Under the pieces are notes generated by a model that was given only the letters and a program-made list of their open reading frames with translations, was not told where the DNA came from and ran no database searches. From JBECKX01 sp964468475 (GTDB taxonomy: Bacteria; Zixibacteria; MSB-5A5; CAIYYT01): DNA of 64,000 nucleotides. Positions 41,881-50,859 of the stretch are shown here, piece after piece (the stretch's first letter is position 1; each line of letters begins with the position of its first letter). The stretch is taken from assembly GCA_964468475.1 (NCBI GenBank), contig CAYXUL010000001.1, positions 1 through 64,000 on the forward strand. The letters are read 5' to 3'. Both the position numbers and the translations under genes were made by a program.

Positions 41881-42396
41881 TCAATCGTAATTTATCAATG
41901 TCTTAACGTCGTACTCTTTCAGTTTTGCGCGTCCGTTAAGATAACCCAGCTCGATCAAAAAGCCGATGCTCACTACAGACGCACCCAGTTTCTCCACGAG
42001 TTTCGCGGCAGCACGAGCCGTGCCACCGGTGGCGAGCAGGTCATCGATGATCACCACGCGATCGCGTTTGGTGAATGCATCCTGGTGTATCTCCAGGCTG
42101 TCCCAACCATACTCCAGTTTGTAACGTTGACTGGCGGTCTTGTAGGGCAACTTCCCTTTCTTGCGAATCGGCACAATCCCGACGCCGAGAGAAAGCGCAA
42201 TCGGGCCACCGAATATGAACCCGCGCGACTCAATCACGGCAACCTTGGTGATTCTCTTCTTCGCGAAATAAACACAGAACTCATCGATGACTACCTCGAA
42301 TGCATGCGGATCACGCAGGAGTGTGGTAATGTCGCGAAAGATGATACCCTTCTTGGGGAAGTTGGGGATGTCACGGATTTTCTTCTTTAGATTCAT
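41881..42396 (-). CDS. apt: Adenine phosphoribosyltransferase
   Basis: 171 residues with the Apt N terminus (LKKKIRDIPNFPKKGIIFRDITTLLRDP) and the PRPP-binding motif VVIIDDLLATGGT. It salvages adenine to AMP. Located between the tRNA-Arg palindromes and the acylphosphatase gene. Confidence 0.97.
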   Translation of the reverse strand: MNLKKKIRDIPNFPKKGIIFRDITTLLRDPHAFEVVIDEFCVYFAKKRITKVAVIESRGFIFGGPIALSLGVGIVPIRKKGKLPYKTASQRYKLEYGWDSLEIHQDAFTKRDRVVIIDDLLATGGTARAAAKLVEKLGASVVSIGFLIELGYLNGRAKLKEYDVKTLINYD

Positions 42397-42427
42397 TCAT
42401 CTGCCAATCTGGTGAAAGAGTCGTTAC

Positions 42428-42700
42428 CTAAAACTTTACTGAGAAATCTTCATACTTGTTTTCGTACGGTTTCCATTCGAGTTGGAAATCTGAAACCTGA
42501 GCATTGCGCGGGCCCGAGCGGACGGCGGTGACGAACTGATGCACCTTCGTCTTCTCGCCCTCTACCTCTATCTCGACTGAGCCCGTTTCAAGATTGCGCA
42601 CGTAGCCCTTGATCGGGAATTTCTCGGCAGTCGACGTAACAAAGTAGCGAAACCCTACCCCCTGAACACGGCCTGTGATCAATACTCTCGCAGTCGCCAT
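42428..42700 (-). CDS. acyP: Acylphosphatase
   Basis: 90 residues from the ATG at 42700. The catalytic arginine is in VLITGRVQGVGFRYFV and the catalytic asparagine in GYVRNLETGSVEIEVEG. It hydrolyses acyl phosphates. A longer reading would run through the preceding gene. Confidence 0.95.
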   Translation of the reverse strand: MATARVLITGRVQGVGFRYFVTSTAEKFPIKGYVRNLETGSVEIEVEGEKTKVHQFVTAVRSGPRNAQVSDFQLEWKPYENKYEDFSVKF

Positions 42701-42705
42701 CTCGC

Positions 42706-43170
42706 TCACTTCGCTACCTCCTCCATAATGCGTTGCACAGCTTCGGCGGGCGTGTCCACCACGATCATCTTGTCTGAGACCTTCCATGATCCCAGAGTCA
42801 CAATTGGTTTGTTGTGTTTCAGCGCGAATGCTATTTCCGACAAAGTCCCGTAGGCACCCGGGAGTGCAATCACGCCGTCGGCGGTCATTACGATCGCCAG
42901 GTTCCTTGCCTCCCCCAGGCTCGTGGCGACGGCGAAGTCAACGAAGCGATTTGCATCGTGCCTGCTTCCCCCCGGAAGTACTCCGAGGGTCACACCTCCG
43001 GCTTCCTTCGCTCCGCGACAGGCGGCCTCCATAACACCGCCTAAGCCGCCACAAATCAGGACAGCACCGGCGCGCGCCAATTCGGAACCGACTTGTTGAG
43101 CGAGTTTAGCCTCTGCCTCATCGCAGGCGCCGCGTCCGATCACGGCGATGTAAGGTTTTGCCTTCTCCAA
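42706..43170 (-). CDS. SLOG/LOG-type nucleotide-binding protein (TIGR00725 family)
   Basis: 154 residues with a Rossmann-like fold: IAVIGRGACDEAEA, VLICGGLGGVMEAACRGAKEAGG (PGGxGT-like loop), ARNLAIVMTADGVIALPGAYGTLSEIAFAL. The family includes uncharacterised relatives of lysine decarboxylase-like cytokinin enzymes and putative molybdenum-cofactor carrier proteins. The exact ligand is unknown. It starts the acyP pair. Confidence 0.82.
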   Translation of the reverse strand: MEKAKPYIAVIGRGACDEAEAKLAQQVGSELARAGAVLICGGLGGVMEAACRGAKEAGGVTLGVLPGGSRHDANRFVDFAVATSLGEARNLAIVMTADGVIALPGAYGTLSEIAFALKHNKPIVTLGSWKVSDKMIVVDTPAEAVQRIMEEVAK

Positions 43171-43316
43171 TTTGCGCTTTCCGGTTGCTTCCTGGGAAGC
43201 TTGGTCCCAAGCCCGATATAGATACGAAATTGATCAGGAGGTGGCAAGTTATAGCTTGTTTAGATATAGGTTGGCGAACTGGTTTGGTGCTGGAAATGTA
43301 AGAGGACAAAAAAAAC

Positions 43317-43393
43317 TGGTCGGGGTGAGAGGATTTGAACCTCCGGCTCCTTAGTCCCGAACCAAGTGCTCTACCAGGCTGAGCTACACCCCG
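43317..43393 (-). tRNA. tRNA-Pro (CGG)
   Basis: The minus strand folds with acceptor CGGGGTG/CACCCCG, D stem GCTC/GAGC, anticodon stem CTTGG/CTAAG with loop TTCGGGA (anticodon CGG) and T stem GGAGG/CCTCT. Discriminator A and CCA are encoded. Eight T residues (43315-43308) follow directly and probably end the transcript. Confidence 0.95.
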
Positions 43394-43502
43394 ACAAGGA
43401 TTGGTAGTTTAGCCTGAATTTCGGAAAAGTCAACGGGATTTTTGGGGGGCGGCAGGCAATTGGTGTATCGGCGATAGCGAGGAAATGCCTTGCCCACAGG
43501 GT

Positions 43503-43697
43503 AACACACCCCGGCCCGACAAGTCGGGCCCGCCCCTCTCAAGAGGGGCAATGGTTGCACGCAGCCGACAAGATTGTTAGATAGCTTATACTCCGAACAC
43601 TGGACGGAGTATCGACGTGGACAATATTCGTGAGATACAGTTTCGTGATGCAGCGATGAATTCGTCCCCTCTTGAGAGGGGACTACAGGGGTGTGTT
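43503..43697. repeat. MITE-like element with inverted terminal repeats
   Basis: The left end (43503-43548) and the reverse complement of the right end (43697-43665) both start aacacacccc and contain ccctctcaagagggg. The left arm has an extra GC-rich hairpin (cccgacaagtcggg). The middle of about 115 bases has no convincing gene. The layout is that of a small non-autonomous inverted-repeat element. Confidence 0.6.
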
Positions 43698-43770
43698 TGG
43701 CATTCACCGTAGGTCGAGCTTCGCAGAAATGACAGAATCTCAAAGGCGTGGCTCGCTGCGATAATAAACC

Positions 43771-44520
43771 CTACGGTTCCAGATTCCAGTCGGAAAGCTT
43801 CTCGCGGAAGTCGTAATCGGTCATGTCCATCTTGAGGGGGGTGATGGAGACGTAGCCGTCGCGGGTGGCGGAGTAGTCGGAGCCTTCATAGTCGCGCCAT
43901 TCCGGTTCACCGGCAATCCAGTAGTACTTCTTGCCGCGCGGGTCGATGTTCTCGACCAGTACATCATGATAGACGCGCTTACCGAGGCGTGTGATACGCA
44001 CTCCCTTGTAGCCACCATTGGGCGGGTTAGGAATATTGACGTTAAGGCAGGTGAATTCCGGCATGCCGTTTTCCAACACCCTCTCGGTCAGTTTGCGGCT
44101 GAATTCCGCCATCGCGGCAAAGTCGATGTTCTCGGTATCGACCGACGAGATCGCAATCGACGGGATGCCCAGAATTGCACCTTCGAATGCGGCGGAGACG
44201 GTGCCGGAGTAGGTGACATCATCACCCATGTTGGGTCCCCAGTTTATGCCGGAGAGGATAATATCGGGGAGCTTATTGTCTTTGAGAATTCCGGTGAGTG
44301 CGATCATGACGGCGTCGGTGGGTGTGCCATCGACGCTGTAGTAGTTGTCGCCGTGCTTGTTTATCCGCAGCGGTCGCTGCAGGGTCAGTGAGTGCCCCGA
44401 AGCAGACTGGTTGAACTGAGGCGCGACAATCAGCACCTCCCCTATTTTCCTGATCTCGTGGGCAAGTTGGAGAAGGCCCTCCGATTCGTAGCCATCATCG
44501 TTGGTTAGTAGAGCCAGCAT
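43771..44520 (-). CDS. surE: 5'/3'-nucleotidase SurE
   Basis: 249 residues. Metal-binding D8 and D9 are in LLTNDDGYESEGL, and SGINWGPN and SGTVSAAFEGAILGIPSIAISS are diagnostic. It removes phosphate from nucleoside monophosphates. The start is four bases from the GT2 gene. Confidence 0.96.
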   Translation of the reverse strand: MLALLTNDDGYESEGLLQLAHEIRKIGEVLIVAPQFNQSASGHSLTLQRPLRINKHGDNYYSVDGTPTDAVMIALTGILKDNKLPDIILSGINWGPNMGDDVTYSGTVSAAFEGAILGIPSIAISSVDTENIDFAAMAEFSRKLTERVLENGMPEFTCLNVNIPNPPNGGYKGVRITRLGKRVYHDVLVENIDPRGKKYYWIAGEPEWRDYEGSDYSATRDGYVSITPLKMDMTDYDFREKLSDWNLEP

Positions 44521-44524
44521 AAGG

Positions 44525-45190
44525 CTACCAAAATAGCGATTTGGTCACCATTTTCAAGAAGCGATAGAGATCGGCGAGAGGATTTATGAAGCTATGGCTG
44601 TCGTTGTAAATGGTGCGCACGGGGATCGCCCTGACCCTGTAACCAAGACGGGCGGCGCGAATCAGGAGTTCCGGCTCAAGGTCGTACTTCGATGAATTTA
44701 GCTCGACTTCCCGAAGCACGGAGGCAGGTATATAGCGAAACCCTGACTGACTGTCTTTGAATCTGGCTGTACCGGCGAGCGAGGCGACAAAGGACGAGAG
44801 TGAGTTGGAGACTTTGCGAGGGAATGGCATGGAAGATTCCAGTGGCCGACAACCGACAACTATTGTGTCATCTTCAGCTGCCTCAGCTAGCAAGTGCGGG
44901 ATTTCAGCGGGGTCGTGCTGCAGGTCGGCGTCGATAGTGACAACACCTTCGTAACCATTTCCAGCGACGTAGGCGAAGCCGGTCTTCAGTGCCTCTCCCT
45001 TGCCACGATTGGTGCTGTGCTGAAGAAGTCTGGCGTTGCTGCTTCGGGCAACTTCAGCAGTGTCGTCGTTTGAGCCATCGTCGACAACTACTATCGTTGC
45101 ACCAGGGACCGCCTGCGTGATGTGCCGGCACAACTGCGCAAGTGATTTTGCCGCGTTATATGCCGGAATAACAATTGCGATTCGCTTCAT
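44525..45190 (-). CDS. Glycosyltransferase family 2 (polyprenyl-phosphate sugar synthase-like)
   Basis: About 221 residues from the ATG at 45190; the long upstream extension seen in frame is not plausible. Motifs are VIPAYNAAKSL, VVVDDGSNDDT, and TIDADLQHDPAEIP. No membrane helices are seen. It resembles DPM1-type enzymes that move a sugar to a polyprenyl phosphate. SD weak. Confidence 0.88.
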   Translation of the reverse strand: MKRIAIVIPAYNAAKSLAQLCRHITQAVPGATIVVVDDGSNDDTAEVARSSNARLLQHSTNRGKGEALKTGFAYVAGNGYEGVVTIDADLQHDPAEIPHLLAEAAEDDTIVVGCRPLESSMPFPRKVSNSLSSFVASLAGTARFKDSQSGFRYIPASVLREVELNSSKYDLEPELLIRAARLGYRVRAIPVRTIYNDSHSFINPLADLYRFLKMVTKSLFW

Positions 45191-45303
45191 CTTACCACAA
45201 GTTAGCAGCGTACTGCGATTGGGCAAATAGAATGCTTGCCTTCTGCAGTAATTCCAAATGTAGATAGCAGTGACTATTCCTTTTGATTTGAGCGAGGATA
45301 CCT

Positions 45304-46035
45304 TTGCGTAAGAATAAACAGGCCATTCTGTTCGACTTCTGGCAGACCCTTTTTGTCGATTCGAAAGAGCGCGAGACACTTGGTGAACGTAAGGCACTAA
45401 TTCGGGGATTTCTTACCGAACGTGGCCACAACGGTGAGATCGACATCGGCGGGGCCTTTGAAAAGATTGCGCCACGATTCTGGCAGGTTTACACAACCGA
45501 GCAGCGCACACCCCTTGTCTTGGAGCGGCTGACCTGGCTGATGGAAGAGCTGGGCATTGAGTTGGAGGATGGTGACCTGGAGGAACTCGCCTTTGAATTC
45601 GGAAACCTGGGAATTCTCCTCAATCCGCTGCCCACTGAAAATGCTGTACAAATCGTCTCTGAGTTAAGCACCCGTTACCCTCTGGGAATCGTCTCCGACA
45701 CCGGATTCACGCCGGGTAGAGTTCTACGTCAACATATGGAGCGGCACGGTATGTTGCGGTATTTTACTGCCTTCTCATTTTCAGATGAAACGGGGCATGC
45801 CAAACCGCATCGACGGCAGTTCGAAAACGCGTTGGAGCTGCTCGAGGTAGCACCGAGTAATGCCATCCATTGCGGGGATTTGCCCACTCAAGACATTCGC
45901 GGCGCAGCGGCACTGGGAATGACCACGGTGCTTTATGTCGGGTGTCATCAGGATGAGCCGGGGGAACTTGTACCTGACTACACAATTTCCGACTGGCGCG
46001 AACTGCCCGCGATAGTTGCAGAAGTTTTTGGTTGA
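45304..46035 (+). CDS. HAD superfamily hydrolase
   Basis: 243 residues starting at a TTG with GAGG upstream. Motif I is FDFWQTLF, where the usual second aspartate is tryptophan, a known FDFWGTL-type variant; motif II is VSDTGF, the lysine is in HAKPHR and motif IV is CGDLPTQDIRGAAALGM. A C1 cap is between motif I and II. It may act on a sugar phosphate in the polysaccharide pathway. Confidence 0.85.
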   Translation: MRKNKQAILFDFWQTLFVDSKERETLGERKALIRGFLTERGHNGEIDIGGAFEKIAPRFWQVYTTEQRTPLVLERLTWLMEELGIELEDGDLEELAFEFGNLGILLNPLPTENAVQIVSELSTRYPLGIVSDTGFTPGRVLRQHMERHGMLRYFTAFSFSDETGHAKPHRRQFENALELLEVAPSNAIHCGDLPTQDIRGAAALGMTTVLYVGCHQDEPGELVPDYTISDWRELPAIVAEVFG

Positions 46036-46161
46036 AGAATTCTGCAGCGCGGCTAACCTTAGATTGAGAGGACGCTGCGTATTCTCTGTAGTCAAGACAA
46101 TGCAGATTCAGCCGAATATCAACTAACGCGACTCAAGCATCGTTTCCCGGGAGGAACTACC

Positions 46162-47562
46162 CTGAACTACCGCTATCCTGAATTCAGCTTTGAATGGCAC
46201 AGCTACCTCAGACGTCCGTGGCGGTTGCGCTGGCGGATGAAATCGCTGCAGTCTCATTTTGGGAGCCGCTTTTCCCAGAGCTATGAATTCCTGAACCAAT
46301 CATTGCACTGGAGCCGGGAAGAATTGGAGCGATACCAGTGGCGAAAACTTTCCGACCTGGTGAAGCACGCCTTTGAGACAACTCCCTTCTATCGAGATAC
46401 TTTCACCAAGCTGGGTCTGCAGCCTGAGGACATCAAGTCGCTTGAAGATTTCAGAAAGTTGCCGATCATCGATCGCTCTCATCTGGAGACGCGCCTGCAG
46501 GAGTTCAGATCGTCAGAATATGAGCGCTTCGGTGGTTCGCCGGCATCGACTTCCGGAAGCAGCGGCTCAATACTCCACTTCTACAGGAGCTGGGACACTG
46601 AGAGCATGAGACGTGCGGTGCAGTGGCGGCTGTTCAATCAGATCGGCTACTTCTTCAAACAGCCACGCATATCATTGAACAAGCCATTTGTCCGGGAAGA
46701 AGAAGACCTGCTCTACAGCTACGATCCCATTGAAAACGTGGTCGCCCTTAACGGCAGGTTCCTGCGCAGCGACGCCATTGTCGCGATTCACCAAGTGATC
46801 CAGGAATTCAAGCCGGTAATGTTCTATGGACATCCATCCGCGATCGCGAACCTGGCCGCGCAACTGCAAGGGCAAGGCTTCGAGCCGCTTAATTTGCAGG
46901 CTTGTTATGTTTATTCGGAAGTGCTGAGTGATGCGATGCGCTCGATGATCAAGCGGATGATCAGCGCCAACGTGCATGATCACTATGGAAATCGGGAGAA
47001 TACGATAAGTGCTTCACAATTCGCCTGCGACAACTACCATATCAATTCCGAGTTCGTCTATATGGAGTTGGTGGAGTCGGACCGAGAATTTGCGGGACGG
47101 AAGTGCTACCGGGTTGTCGGTACCAACCTCGTCAACTTTGCCATGCCAACCATCCGCTACGACTGCGGCGACCTGGCGTATAGCATTGAAAATTGCGATA
47201 GATGCGATCTGCCACACCCCATCATCGAGTTTGCCGGAGGCAGAGAGAAGAATTTCCTGGTGGCTCGCGACGGCTTGCTGCATTGTCAGTATGACGACGT
47301 CCTGTTGAAGCTGGGTATAGAGGTCACGGAGGATGTCCAGATCGAGCAAGTTGATCTCGACACCATCATACTGAGATACGTCCCCGGCCCCACTTTCGAC
47401 GCCGATCGCGACATACCTGTACTCGTCGAAGAGCTGAAAAAAGTGACGGGCGAGCGTTTCAAGATCGAGCTGGATCAGGTGAGCGAAATCAAGCCGACGG
47501 AGGGCTTCAAGCGCAACAAGGTGGTTTCGCGGCTCGGTAGAGATCTACTGGAATCGAAATGA
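46162..47562 (+). CDS. CapK/PaaK-like adenylate-forming protein, apparent CUG start
   Basis: About 466 residues. The nearest standard start (TTG at 46225) has no SD, but an in-frame CTG at 46162 has GGGAGGA six bases upstream, and the 21 extra residues align with the start of the tandem paralogue that follows. The phosphate-binding loop is STSGSSGS and a HDHYGNREN motif is conserved. These relatives of phenylacetate-CoA ligase are often in capsule or polysaccharide clusters. It is translationally coupled to its paralogue by an ATGA overlap. Confidence 0.85.
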   Translation: MNYRYPEFSFEWHSYLRRPWRLRWRMKSLQSHFGSRFSQSYEFLNQSLHWSREELERYQWRKLSDLVKHAFETTPFYRDTFTKLGLQPEDIKSLEDFRKLPIIDRSHLETRLQEFRSSEYERFGGSPASTSGSSGSILHFYRSWDTESMRRAVQWRLFNQIGYFFKQPRISLNKPFVREEEDLLYSYDPIENVVALNGRFLRSDAIVAIHQVIQEFKPVMFYGHPSAIANLAAQLQGQGFEPLNLQACYVYSEVLSDAMRSMIKRMISANVHDHYGNRENTISASQFACDNYHINSEFVYMELVESDREFAGRKCYRVVGTNLVNFAMPTIRYDCGDLAYSIENCDRCDLPHPIIEFAGGREKNFLVARDGLLHCQYDDVLLKLGIEVTEDVQIEQVDLDTIILRYVPGPTFDADRDIPVLVEELKKVTGERFKIELDQVSEIKPTEGFKRNKVVSRLGRDLLESK

Positions 47563-48941
47563 GTACCGTGATCGAATTGCTAAAACGCTCGGTCAGGTGG
47601 CGTTATCATCTTATCCCCCTGCCCTGGGCGTATGGACGTGAGTTTCAACAGAAGCTTGCCTTTCTGGAAAGATCGATCGATTTCAGCGAGGAGCAACTCA
47701 ACGAGTATGTCTGGAAGCGACTGAAGAATTTAATCGATTACTGCTACACCAACACCGATTACTATCGAGATGTCTTTCAGAGCGCGGGGTGCGAGCCGGG
47801 AGATATCAAGACTCTCGCCGACTACGCGCGTCTGCCGGTCACCAATCGTAAAGTTGTGAGAGAAAACCTATCCAGGATGACGCCGAGTGGATTCGAAATG
47901 ACCAAGCCAATCAAAACGGTGACATCCGGCACCACCGGCTATCCTCTGACTCTCTACCGGAGCGCTTCACAGGAGGAACTGCGCAAGGCGATTGTCTGGC
48001 GCCACTACCGGGAGTTGGGGTATGACTTCAAACAGAAGCGGATCACATTGGGGCGCCCGCTTGATTTCCCCGATAAACGACGATATTCAGTTCATGATGT
48101 ACTGGAAAACAACCTGCAGCTTAATTCCTTCCATCTCAATCCGGGAGACTTCGAATCACTTTACCACAGCGCGATCAAATTCAGGCCGAGGTTGCTGGTG
48201 GGTCATCCGGCGGCGCTCTATACTTTCTGTCTGCAAACTGAAAAGATGGGGCTGGAGCCACTGCAGGTACCGCTGGTATGCAGCATCTCCGAGAAACTCT
48301 ATCCCCACCACATTCAAAAATTCAGTGAGCATTTCGGTGCAACGGTTTATGACTATTACGGCAATCGCGAGAACACGCTCGCGGTCACGCAGTTCTCGTG
48401 CGGAGGGAAGCACATCAATTCTGAATTTGGGCTCGTGGAATTTATTAAAGACGGCAAAACATGCGAACCGGGCGAGGCAGGCTCGATCGTAACGACGCCG
48501 CTCGAGAACTATTCTACTCCCCTGCTGCGTTACGATACGGGGGATCTTGGCAAGCCGCTGGGGCGATGCTCAAATTGTAGGCGAGTACACCCAACCATGG
48601 AGATTATGGGCGGTCGTGGTAAGGACGTGTTGCTGACCAGGGATGGATTCATCAACTGCCACCTCGACACCTATTTGACGCGGCATAAATTCACGGGGGC
48701 CGACTATATCCAGGTGGTACAGACTGAGCTCGGTAGGATCAAGGTACGTATTTTGCCCAACAAAGAGTACCGTGGCGAGGACGATGCAGCACGACTGCAG
48801 AGCCTGGCGCGCGACTGCCTGAGCGGCTATTTCGAGGTGGAGGTCGAGGAACTAACCGAGCCGCCGTTCACTGAGGCGGGTAAGATGCCTTATGTTATCA
48901 GCGAATTGGCGCGCGAACGAGAGAAGCCTTCAACTACCTGA
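47559..48941 (+). CDS. CapK/PaaK-like adenylate-forming protein (second copy)
   Basis: 460 residues, paralogous to the preceding gene throughout. The phosphate loop is VTSGTTGYP, followed by VYDYYGNRENT and the LLRYDTGDLG motif. A zinc-like cluster CSNCRRVHP is shared (CDRCDLPHP in the first copy). Substrate unknown; likely an acyl or aryl acid for an envelope molecule. Confidence 0.9.
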   Translation: MSTVIELLKRSVRWRYHLIPLPWAYGREFQQKLAFLERSIDFSEEQLNEYVWKRLKNLIDYCYTNTDYYRDVFQSAGCEPGDIKTLADYARLPVTNRKVVRENLSRMTPSGFEMTKPIKTVTSGTTGYPLTLYRSASQEELRKAIVWRHYRELGYDFKQKRITLGRPLDFPDKRRYSVHDVLENNLQLNSFHLNPGDFESLYHSAIKFRPRLLVGHPAALYTFCLQTEKMGLEPLQVPLVCSISEKLYPHHIQKFSEHFGATVYDYYGNRENTLAVTQFSCGGKHINSEFGLVEFIKDGKTCEPGEAGSIVTTPLENYSTPLLRYDTGDLGKPLGRCSNCRRVHPTMEIMGGRGKDVLLTRDGFINCHLDTYLTRHKFTGADYIQVVQTELGRIKVRILPNKEYRGEDDAARLQSLARDCLSGYFEVEVEELTEPPFTEAGKMPYVISELAREREKPSTT

Positions 48942-49071
48942 GGAATGTCAATTCTGCGGCTCCGGGTCGCATCCGTAATTCACTGCACAGCAATACATTA
49001 ACTTGCCAACTTAAAGGACTTTGTTATGCGACCAAGTGGAGTCTAAAGATTGCACAGAGTTCACTTTGGTC

Positions 49072-49099
49072 TTTACATATTACGCGAAACGATTATATT
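49072..49099 (+). promoter_or_regulatory. Sigma-70-like promoter for the dockerin protein gene
   Basis: TTTACA (49072-49077), 16 bases, then TATATT (49094-49099). The predicted start near 49106 gives a leader of about 55 bases. Confidence 0.6.
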
Positions 49100-49160
49100 T
49101 TTGACGCAAGCACTACGCAAGCGGGGGATACCCCTGCTGGCTACTTCACGGAGATCAGGA

Positions 49161-50042
49161 TTGACCAAAAATCTGACAAAGAGCATCAAGCTTCCGACTA
49201 TACTAGTCATGATGCTGCTGGTGTTTTCGTTGGCGTCTATTGCGGTCGCAGATCCGCAGGCGCCGTTTGAGATCAGCGTTGAAGATATCAACTCGGCGAG
49301 ACTCGGCGACAACGTCCAGGTTTCAATCAGCCAGATCTCAGGCACTGAGACCTACGCCAGTTTTCATTTCGTCGTTGCCTATAACCCCAATGTTTTAAGA
49401 CTCACGGACGCGCAGGAAGGCTATGTCCCCGGTGTCTGCGGCTGGGAAGTATTCAGCTACGATTCTCTCCCCTGCGATTCATGTGACTGGCAGGTTGTCG
49501 AGATTACCGGTATAGCTGATGACTCCGGTACGCCCGGAACACCGAGCTGTTACAGTGATTTCGGTGACCTGGTCGTGATGACCTTTAAGGTCCTCCCTGT
49601 TCCCGCCAATGCGGGTAGCTATGCGGAGATAAACTTCTACTGGAGTGATTGCGAGTCGAACGTCGTTAAATCAGCCGGCGCCGATACCACCTGGTATGGC
49701 AAATTCGCTTACGACCACTTCGGCAATGACATCACTGGTTCAGATCCGAATTTCGGCGGCGTGATGAGCGGCTGCATTATTCCCAACGGCGACGTTCCGA
49801 TCCGCGCCGTCAATACGCACAACGGTGGCATTCAGATTTCCGCAGACTACGGCGTTTACGGCGACTTGAATGGCGACGGTCACTTTAATATTAGCGATAT
49901 CACCTATCTCATCAATTACATCTTTTTTGATGGTAGCGCGCCCAGGGATTTTCTCAAGGGTGATTACGACGGTGACGACATGGCCACGATCTCAGACGCC
50001 GTCTTTCTAATGAACTATCTGTTTATGCTGATGAACCAGTAG
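49161..50042 (+). CDS. Secreted protein with cohesin-like and dockerin domains
   Basis: About 293 residues from a TTG at 49161 with GGAG seven bases upstream; a longer reading from 49050 runs through the promoter. Signal peptide at about 8-32 (LVMMLLVFSLASIAVA). Residues 35-200 are a cohesin-like beta-sandwich with several cysteines. The last 60 residues are a type I dockerin with two EF-hand-like repeats (GDLNGDGHFNISDITYLINYIFF and GDYDGDDMATISDAVFLMNYLF). Such pairs link secreted proteins in this group. Confidence 0.88.
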   Translation: MTKNLTKSIKLPTILVMMLLVFSLASIAVADPQAPFEISVEDINSARLGDNVQVSISQISGTETYASFHFVVAYNPNVLRLTDAQEGYVPGVCGWEVFSYDSLPCDSCDWQVVEITGIADDSGTPGTPSCYSDFGDLVVMTFKVLPVPANAGSYAEINFYWSDCESNVVKSAGADTTWYGKFAYDHFGNDITGSDPNFGGVMSGCIIPNGDVPIRAVNTHNGGIQISADYGVYGDLNGDGHFNISDITYLINYIFFDGSAPRDFLKGDYDGDDMATISDAVFLMNYLFMLMNQ

Positions 50043-50111
50043 TCAGCGGATTTAATTAGGACAAGGCAGTTGCTAAAGGGTGGGCACTTGCAGTTTCCGG
50101 AGAGATGTCTG

Positions 50112-50759
50112 CTACGCAGTTGCTTCCTCGGTTTCGACTTCCTTGAGCGACAGGTGCTCTTTCTTCAAATGATATAGACCGGCAAGAGTAATCGTCAGGT
50201 ACTGCACGGCCCACATGACGATGCTGCAAGCTCCCGCCAGACTGGCCTGAACATTGTACAGGCTGAGGCTCAGCACGGTCAGGTATTGATAGGGCCCAAT
50301 GAACCCCGGGGCGTTGGGAAGCATGATTCCAATCGAAACGACAGCAAGCACTACAAAAGAGGCGTCAAGTGGTGGGCGAAATCCGAAGGCGAGAAAGATC
50401 AGGTAGTTCGATAGTGCCATGACAATCCAGAGTAAAGCTGACTGGGCAGTGATCTTGACGACAGCGCGAAAATCTGAAAGCACATCCAATCCGGACGCAA
50501 ATTTCGCGAGAATGTCGTTGCCGGCCTCTTGAATTCTAGCTGGAAAGATGCTGAGAATTTTGCTCCCCACGCGCAACGTGGCAGCCGTTCTGACTTTTAG
50601 AAGAACCAGAATGACAATCAATGCCAGCGTAAATCCCAGAAAAATCCAGCCGGCAGTTTCAAGGAGCTTCAGGTCGCTTGCCGCCGAGACCGGGAAATTC
50701 TTGAAAAGGAGGATTATTACAAAAAGAGCCAGGAGCGTCAGGAGGTCGAACATGCGTTC
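50112..50759 (-). CDS. LPG synthase TM-like membrane protein (N terminus in gap)
   Basis: About 215 C-terminal residues with five or more TM helices (LLTLLALFVIILLF, GWIFLGFTLALIVILVLL, LLWIVMALSNYLIFLAF, PNAPGFIGPYQYLTVLSL). This is the lysylphosphatidylglycerol synthase TM region family (YbhN/AglD-like), probable lipid-linked sugar flippases or transferases. The 100-N gap hides the start, and it should not be read as fused to the GT4 gene. Confidence 0.82.
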   Translation of the reverse strand, partial: ERMFDLLTLLALFVIILLFKNFPVSAASDLKLLETAGWIFLGFTLALIVILVLLKVRTAATLRVGSKILSIFPARIQEAGNDILAKFASGLDVLSDFRAVVKITAQSALLWIVMALSNYLIFLAFGFRPPLDASFVVLAVVSIGIMLPNAPGFIGPYQYLTVLSLSLYNVQASLAGACSIVMWAVQYLTITLAGLYHLKKEHLSLKEVETEEATA

Positions 50760-50859
50760 NNNNNNNNNNNNNNNNNNNNNNNNNNNNNNNNNNNNNNNNN
50801 NNNNNNNNNNNNNNNNNNNNNNNNNNNNNNNNNNNNNNNNNNNNNNNNNNNNNNNNNNN
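50760..50859. other. Assembly gap (100 N)
   Basis: Exactly 100 undetermined bases between the GT4 and the membrane-protein gene. Both lack more sequence than 100 bases can hold, so the true gap is larger. Confidence 0.99.

Noticed and set aside
43384..43743. 119-aa minus-strand ORF over the inverted-repeat element
   Set aside because: It runs through tRNA-Pro and the repeat arms, so it is a chance frame.
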